This document shows, piece after piece, positions 59,970 to 64,000 of a DNA stretch of 64,000 bases. Each line of letters begins with the position of its first letter. Position 1 is the first letter of the stretch. The position numbers and the translations under genes were made by a program. The stretch covers positions 372,001 to 436,000 of the forward strand of contig CANLQL010000003.1 of the NCBI GenBank assembly GCA_947493265.1. Direction: 5' to 3'. The notes under the pieces were generated by a model that searched no databases, was not told where the DNA came from, and worked only from the letters and a program-made list of their open reading frames with translations. This stretch comes from an uncultured Litoreibacter sp. (GTDB lineage Bacteria; Pseudomonadota; Alphaproteobacteria; Rhodobacterales; Rhodobacteraceae).

Positions 59970-62567
59970 TTGACAGAAAAATCTTTGCCGCAGATCGCCT
60001 ATGGCGATCTGGTTGAAAAGTTGAGCGATCCTGACGAAGACCTCGACTACTACATGCAGTACATGATCGAAGTTCCGGTCCCTGGTGCCACCACGCCAGA
60101 GCTGGAACCGAACCCCAGTCTGGTCACCGAAATCCCGCCGCGCGTGGAAGGTGGTGTCGGGATGGGGTTGGCCAATTGGTTCATGCGCAAACGTCGCCAT
60201 CGCGCGTATCGCAAGCGGATCAAAGACGGATGGAACGGCCACCGGATCGTTTCCGAAGGGGACAGCTGGTTTCAGTACCCGACGAAATTGCAAGATATCA
60301 TCGACCACCTGATGAAGGATCACGCGATCCTGTCGCTGGGGGCGGCTGGTGATGAGCTGGAAGACATTCAGGAGCAGCGGGAAATCCTGGTTAACATTCA
60401 GGCAGAGCGCGCGTCGGCGCTTTTATTGTCCGCGGGCGGCAATGACCTGTTTGACAATGGCCAGCTTGGCACGTTGATTGAGACCCCATTTCCCGGTGCA
60501 TCCGCAGATGATTTGGTGGGCGCAAAGCTTGACGCGTTTCTGGCCACCATACAGACCAAGTTTCTGCAACTGTTTCGCCGCGTGCACAACGCGGCCCCAC
60601 ATGTGCATATTCTGATCCACGGCTACGGCCCTGCGTTTCCGCGCGATGGTGCATGGATCGAAAAACCGCTTACGAAAGCGGGCGTGCCTTCCGAAATTCA
60701 GCATGACATCGTCAAGATCATCCTGCGCAAGTTCAATAACACCTTGTCCCAGATCGCTGGGCGGTCCGAGTTTCACGGCAAGATCAAGCATCTGGATGTG
60801 ACCAATATCGGCAAGAACCCCGGCGATTGGCATGACGAGATTCACCTGAACGGCCCGAACGCCGCGAAAGTCGCAGAGCGGTTTCGCAAGGAACTGCGCA
60901 AGCGTCTGACGGGACCGGCACCAGAAACGGGCATTATCCCTCAAGCGGCGCCACAAGCCGTTACTGTCGCCCAACAAGCCGAAAGCCTGTCCGCCCTTGA
61001 TGAGCCATTGTTGTTGCGAGAACTGGACTTGCGCGTCGGGCTTTTGGAAATGGACCCAACTGTTGCCGATGAGGCTGAGTTGGCTCCGTTGGTCATCGGT
61101 CGGGAAATGCCCGAAATCGGGATCACCTCTTTGCGGCAGGCCACGCGCCGGTTCATCCGCAATGCTGAGGCCGACTTGCATGATCTGATCTGCCGCGGCA
61201 GCGCTGATAGCAAGGTCGATACCGCTATCCTTGACGCTGTAGACAAAGGCAAAACCGCACTTTCCGGGGCTATCGCTGGCTGGCTTGTGACAGGTCCTTT
61301 GGCCGTGCCCGCTGTGATTGCGGGGGCGTTGGCGGCCTGGCTTGCCACAAAAGTCGTCACAGTCGGCCAAAAGCATATCTGCCAACTTTGGAAACACGGA
61401 AGCCCCGAAGTCCCACCTGTTTTGCATGGTTCCGTTGAAACTCAGGCCCCGACAATGGGCGAGATGCGTGCGAAATTCAGAACGCCGAAAGGCGATGGTG
61501 ATTTCTCGAAAACTGCCCAAAAAGAACAATTGGAACAGCTGGACGAAGACTTGGCCAAGCAGGTTGTCGAGGTTCCTTCGGTGCCTGTAGACGCGGATGG
61601 TGCCAAGAAATTCCGCCAGTCTGCCGCCAACATTTTCAAACTGCTGGGTGGTGAGCCTGATGACGTGACCCTCAGCCCGTCTGAATTCGGCACCGCGGAG
61701 GCTATGGTGGCCGTCAATGGCAGCCGTGTCGCGCTCTATGTGCGCGATGGATTCGTCGATACAAGTGACCCGAAGCTTGTCGCCAGCGGGTGGCAGGATG
61801 AGGTTGTGACCCATGAAGCGGAACTGCGCGATCTGATCGCGTGTTCTGGTCGAATTATCCGAGGTTCCGACCGGTCGGCCAATCAGGTCTATGGCTCAGC
61901 CTGGATGCTCGACAATGGACGCGTCGCGACCGCGCGGCATGTTCTGGAAGCCATGGCCATCGAAGTCGGTGGAGAATGGTTTTTGAAAGACATCTTCTTC
62001 GTCGACTTTTCTGTGGAAGCTGATCGCGACATCAATCCCGATGCCGTATTCAAAATCACTGGTGTCGACTGGGCCAGCCCAACGGAGATCGCGGGCCGGG
62101 TTGATCCCCGGCAATTGGACGCGGCCGTATTGAAGCTGGAACCGGTCGCCGGGCGGCCCTTCCCTGCCCCACTGGCCTTGACCGACACCGCCAACGAAAC
62201 GGTGGTGACGGATGCCGGTTGGTTCTTCAATGTAGGCCACCCTGGTCAGCCGTTTGGATCCTGGCTTGTCGACACGGAAGATGGTGACAGCGAAACGATT
62301 TCGAAAGCGCTTCTTTTTGCGCTGATCGGAGACAGGTTCGGGGTCAAGCGATTGTCACCGGGTTGGATCGATTTCAAACCCGGCAAATTTCCAAACGACG
62401 ATGACGCGCATGTCTTTACCCATGACGCAACCACGCTGGGGGGATCTTCAGGTTCGGCCATACTCAGCACGGCGCCTGGGCCATCCATTTGCGGCCTTCA
62501 TTTCGCAGGCTTGTTCGGGACGCGCAATTACGCGCATTTCATCCCGGCGATCCGCAACAATTGGTAA
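59970..62567 (+). CDS. Fused SGNH/GDSL hydrolase and trypsin-like serine protease
   Basis: An 865-residue protein if started at the TTG at 59970, preceded by TGAGG; a TTG at 59886 in the same frame is possible but the added residues look non-coding. Residues 95-320 have SGNH blocks: EGDSWFQ with Ser99, AGGND with Asn158, and HDEIHLN with Asp289 and His292. Residues 433-463 form a hydrophobic segment (GAIAGWLVTGPLAVPAVIAG). Residues about 620-865 are trypsin-like, with His657 in TARHVLE, Asp717 in QLDAAV and Ser827 in GGSSGSA. No signal peptide. It precedes a heme peroxidase by 86 bp. Confidence 0.85.
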   Translation: MTEKSLPQIAYGDLVEKLSDPDEDLDYYMQYMIEVPVPGATTPELEPNPSLVTEIPPRVEGGVGMGLANWFMRKRRHRAYRKRIKDGWNGHRIVSEGDSWFQYPTKLQDIIDHLMKDHAILSLGAAGDELEDIQEQREILVNIQAERASALLLSAGGNDLFDNGQLGTLIETPFPGASADDLVGAKLDAFLATIQTKFLQLFRRVHNAAPHVHILIHGYGPAFPRDGAWIEKPLTKAGVPSEIQHDIVKIILRKFNNTLSQIAGRSEFHGKIKHLDVTNIGKNPGDWHDEIHLNGPNAAKVAERFRKELRKRLTGPAPETGIIPQAAPQAVTVAQQAESLSALDEPLLLRELDLRVGLLEMDPTVADEAELAPLVIGREMPEIGITSLRQATRRFIRNAEADLHDLICRGSADSKVDTAILDAVDKGKTALSGAIAGWLVTGPLAVPAVIAGALAAWLATKVVTVGQKHICQLWKHGSPEVPPVLHGSVETQAPTMGEMRAKFRTPKGDGDFSKTAQKEQLEQLDEDLAKQVVEVPSVPVDADGAKKFRQSAANIFKLLGGEPDDVTLSPSEFGTAEAMVAVNGSRVALYVRDGFVDTSDPKLVASGWQDEVVTHEAELRDLIACSGRIIRGSDRSANQVYGSAWMLDNGRVATARHVLEAMAIEVGGEWFLKDIFFVDFSVEADRDINPDAVFKITGVDWASPTEIAGRVDPRQLDAAVLKLEPVAGRPFPAPLALTDTANETVVTDAGWFFNVGHPGQPFGSWLVDTEDGDSETISKALLFALIGDRFGVKRLSPGWIDFKPGKFPNDDDAHVFTHDATTLGGSSGSAILSTAPGPSICGLHFAGLFGTRNYAHFIPAIRNNW

Positions 62568-62653
62568 TTTTTCAAGCCGCCGGAAACGGAGGACAGGCGG
62601 CGATCTAGCTAGAACAATTTTCGTTCCAAATCAGCTACTTTAGGAGAACTCAC

Positions 62654-64000
62654 ATGTTATTTTCACTTGGACATGGCCAGCATATTATTCTGCCAGCAGA
62701 CGGCCAAACCGAAAGTGGGACACTTCCCGGAGCCGCCAGACATTTGTCTGCTGTCGCACCCGGCGCAAAGATGGGCAAGATCGCCACAGACGGGGTCGAG
62801 GCCGGATTGTCAGGCAGCGACGCACAAAGCTTCGGGTATATGTTTCCAGACGCCGAAGGCGCTGTGGGCAGCGATCCTGCCACGGTTAACGCACTGATCG
62901 CGCTTGCGGACGCTATGACTGAAGATCCGGGAGACCCAGCGGCTGCAAATTCGTCCATCCCGCCGATCTTCACCTATCTTGGCCAGTTCATTGACCACGA
63001 TATCACCGCCAACACGGACAGGGATGCCCCGCAGCCAAATCCGATTTCCGAGATGACGGGTCCGGTTGTGCCACCCTTGGACCGCGCCGACGTGGTGTCC
63101 AACATCGTGAATTTGCGCAATGGATCACTGCGCCTCGACAGTCTTTACGGTGAGGGTCCGTCTGATACGCCTTTCACGATCAAAGTGCGCAATGCGCTGC
63201 GTGATCCGTCAGATCGCGCCAAAATGCGGCTTGGCACGCTGGCTCCGTCGCCGGGTGACACAATCGCGTTGCCTGCCGATGGCATGGCCGACCTGCCTCG
63301 CCTGGGCGAGATGGTCGATGATCCCGCCTCTGGCCTCAGTGAGGCGGATATAGACGCCCTGCCAGATGGTCCCTTTAAGAACGGGTTCAAGGAAGGCGGT
63401 CAGTTGAAGCGCGCCCGCGCTATGATCGGTGATGGTCGCAATGACGAGAACCTGATCGTGGCGCAAACGCATCTGGCGTTCCTGCGGTTTCACAATGCAA
63501 TTGCAGCCAGTCTGGAAGGCGATATCGCCGATGCAGACGCGCGGTTTGTTGAAGCAAAACGCATCACGACGATGATCTATCAGTGGCTTGTTGTGAATGT
63601 GTACTTGCCGAAGGTTTGCCAACCATCCGTTGTGGACGGGGTCAAAGCTGCCGGTGCGCCGCTTTACAAAGACTTCCGCGCCCGGGTTGCAAGCTCGGCC
63701 GCGGAGTTGCCGCTGTCACTGGAATTTTCTGTCGCGGCGTTCCGCTTTGGCCATTCGATGGTACGGGCGGAATACGACCATAACAGCAATTTCGGTCGCC
63801 CCGGCACGTTGAAATCCCGCGCGAGTTTCCTTGACATGTTCTCCTTCACCGGAGGGGACCAACTGGGCAACGAGTCAATCGGCCGAACCCATGATCGCTT
63901 GCCGTCAAACTGGGTGATCGACTGGGAGCGTTTTGCAAAGGACGTGCCGGATGAGGCCGACCAGCGCGCGCGCAACATTGATACCAAACTGGCCCCGCCT
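62654..64000 (+). CDS. Animal-type heme peroxidase (3' end outside the window)
   Basis: The first 449 residues of a heme peroxidase of the myeloperoxidase/peroxinectin superfamily. The distal His115 is in LGQFIDHDIT with the usual Asp at 114, the catalytic Arg262 and Glu265 are in GDGRNDENLIVAQTHLAFLRFHN, and the proximal His367 is in FRFGHSMVRAEYDH. AGGAG at 62642-62646 precedes the ATG. No signal peptide is seen. It follows the SGNH-protease gene on the same strand. Many bacterial members carry calcium-binding repeats for type I secretion at the C-terminus, which cannot be seen here. Confidence 0.9.
   Translation, partial: MLFSLGHGQHIILPADGQTESGTLPGAARHLSAVAPGAKMGKIATDGVEAGLSGSDAQSFGYMFPDAEGAVGSDPATVNALIALADAMTEDPGDPAAANSSIPPIFTYLGQFIDHDITANTDRDAPQPNPISEMTGPVVPPLDRADVVSNIVNLRNGSLRLDSLYGEGPSDTPFTIKVRNALRDPSDRAKMRLGTLAPSPGDTIALPADGMADLPRLGEMVDDPASGLSEADIDALPDGPFKNGFKEGGQLKRARAMIGDGRNDENLIVAQTHLAFLRFHNAIAASLEGDIADADARFVEAKRITTMIYQWLVVNVYLPKVCQPSVVDGVKAAGAPLYKDFRARVASSAAELPLSLEFSVAAFRFGHSMVRAEYDHNSNFGRPGTLKSRASFLDMFSFTGGDQLGNESIGRTHDRLPSNWVIDWERFAKDVPDEADQRARNIDTKLAPP

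Noticed and set aside
60423-61814. 463-codon minus-strand frame opposite the SGNH-trypsin gene
   Set aside because: It lies wholly inside the plus-strand gene, whose domains and catalytic residues are clear. Its composition is that of an antisense shadow.
1-64000. tRNA, rRNA, CRISPR, insertion sequence or prophage
   Set aside because: I scanned both strands for tRNA-like cloverleaf arms, repeat-spacer arrays, transposase or integrase motifs and found none.

Overview
The window looks like a chromosomal segment of a marine alphaproteobacterium of the roseobacter group (Rhodobacterales). The reasons are the moderately high GC content, an agl-type alpha-glucoside ABC operon, an Anbu proteasome operon, a thiOSGEF thiamine operon, and a three-subunit formate dehydrogenase with DUF3305/DUF3306 partners. 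I see no rRNA, tRNA, CRISPR array, insertion sequence or integrase, so most of it reads as stable metabolic chromosome. This placement is inference from gene content.

Layout. (1) 1-6178: alpha-glucoside uptake. The ABC genes aglE-aglF-aglG are on the minus strand. Divergent from them are a LacI-type regulator, a GH1 glucosidase and glucokinase, with two identical 12-bp palindromes in the shared control region. (2) 6179-10363: a lipoprotein, a flavin monooxygenase, an SDR dehydrogenase and a YcaQ-type DNA glycosylase. (3) 10510-14502: the Anbu operon, made of circularly permuted ATP-grasp, alpha-E protein, transglutaminase-like protein and Anbu self-compartmentalising peptidase. (4) 15108-22157: a LacI regulator divergent from a tripartite tricarboxylate transporter (TctABC type), followed by an acylating aldehyde dehydrogenase and a CoA ligase that resemble SauS and SauT of sulfoacetate catabolism. 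(5) 22154-29723: a compact thiamine operon, TPP riboswitch-thiD-thiO-thiS-thiG-thiE-thiF-thiY-tenA-thiZ-thiX, with almost every junction overlapping. (6) 29841-37823: a DMT permease, a 0.5-kb non-coding stretch with a minus-strand terminator, then a LysR regulator with hyuA-hyuB, a uronate dehydrogenase-like gene and an atypical SDR.

(7) 37951-54829: a nuclease with a lamin-tail domain, then the formate dehydrogenase region. DUF3305, DUF3306, a TorD-like chaperone, a small Tat protein and FDH alpha, beta and gamma are followed by a WD40-cytochrome c fusion and a 42-residue peptide. Divergent from this lie a large four-cluster ferredoxin-like protein and a cytochrome c carrying remnants of a TupA-like binding protein. 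Next come DUF6494, Mrp ATPase, a biotin/lipoate ligase-like protein, a DUF6505-like protein and an acyl-CoA synthetase. (8) 54941-58000: zinc uptake, znuA divergent from zur-znuC-znuB, with a Zur-box-like palindrome between them. (9) 58047-59677: copper delivery (DUF2946-like, PCuAC, SCO1). (10) 59970-64000: an unusual pair, a fused SGNH-hydrolase/trypsin-like protease followed by an animal-type heme peroxidase that runs off the end.

The least described parts are the SGNH-protease/heme peroxidase pair at the right edge, the truncated TupA-like/cytochrome c fusion beside formate dehydrogenase, and a possible small RNA with a 15-codon reading frame near 30.9 kb. Start codons were moved from the longest reading frame wherever a ribosome binding site, ATGA overlap or family N-terminus argued for it; each case is stated.
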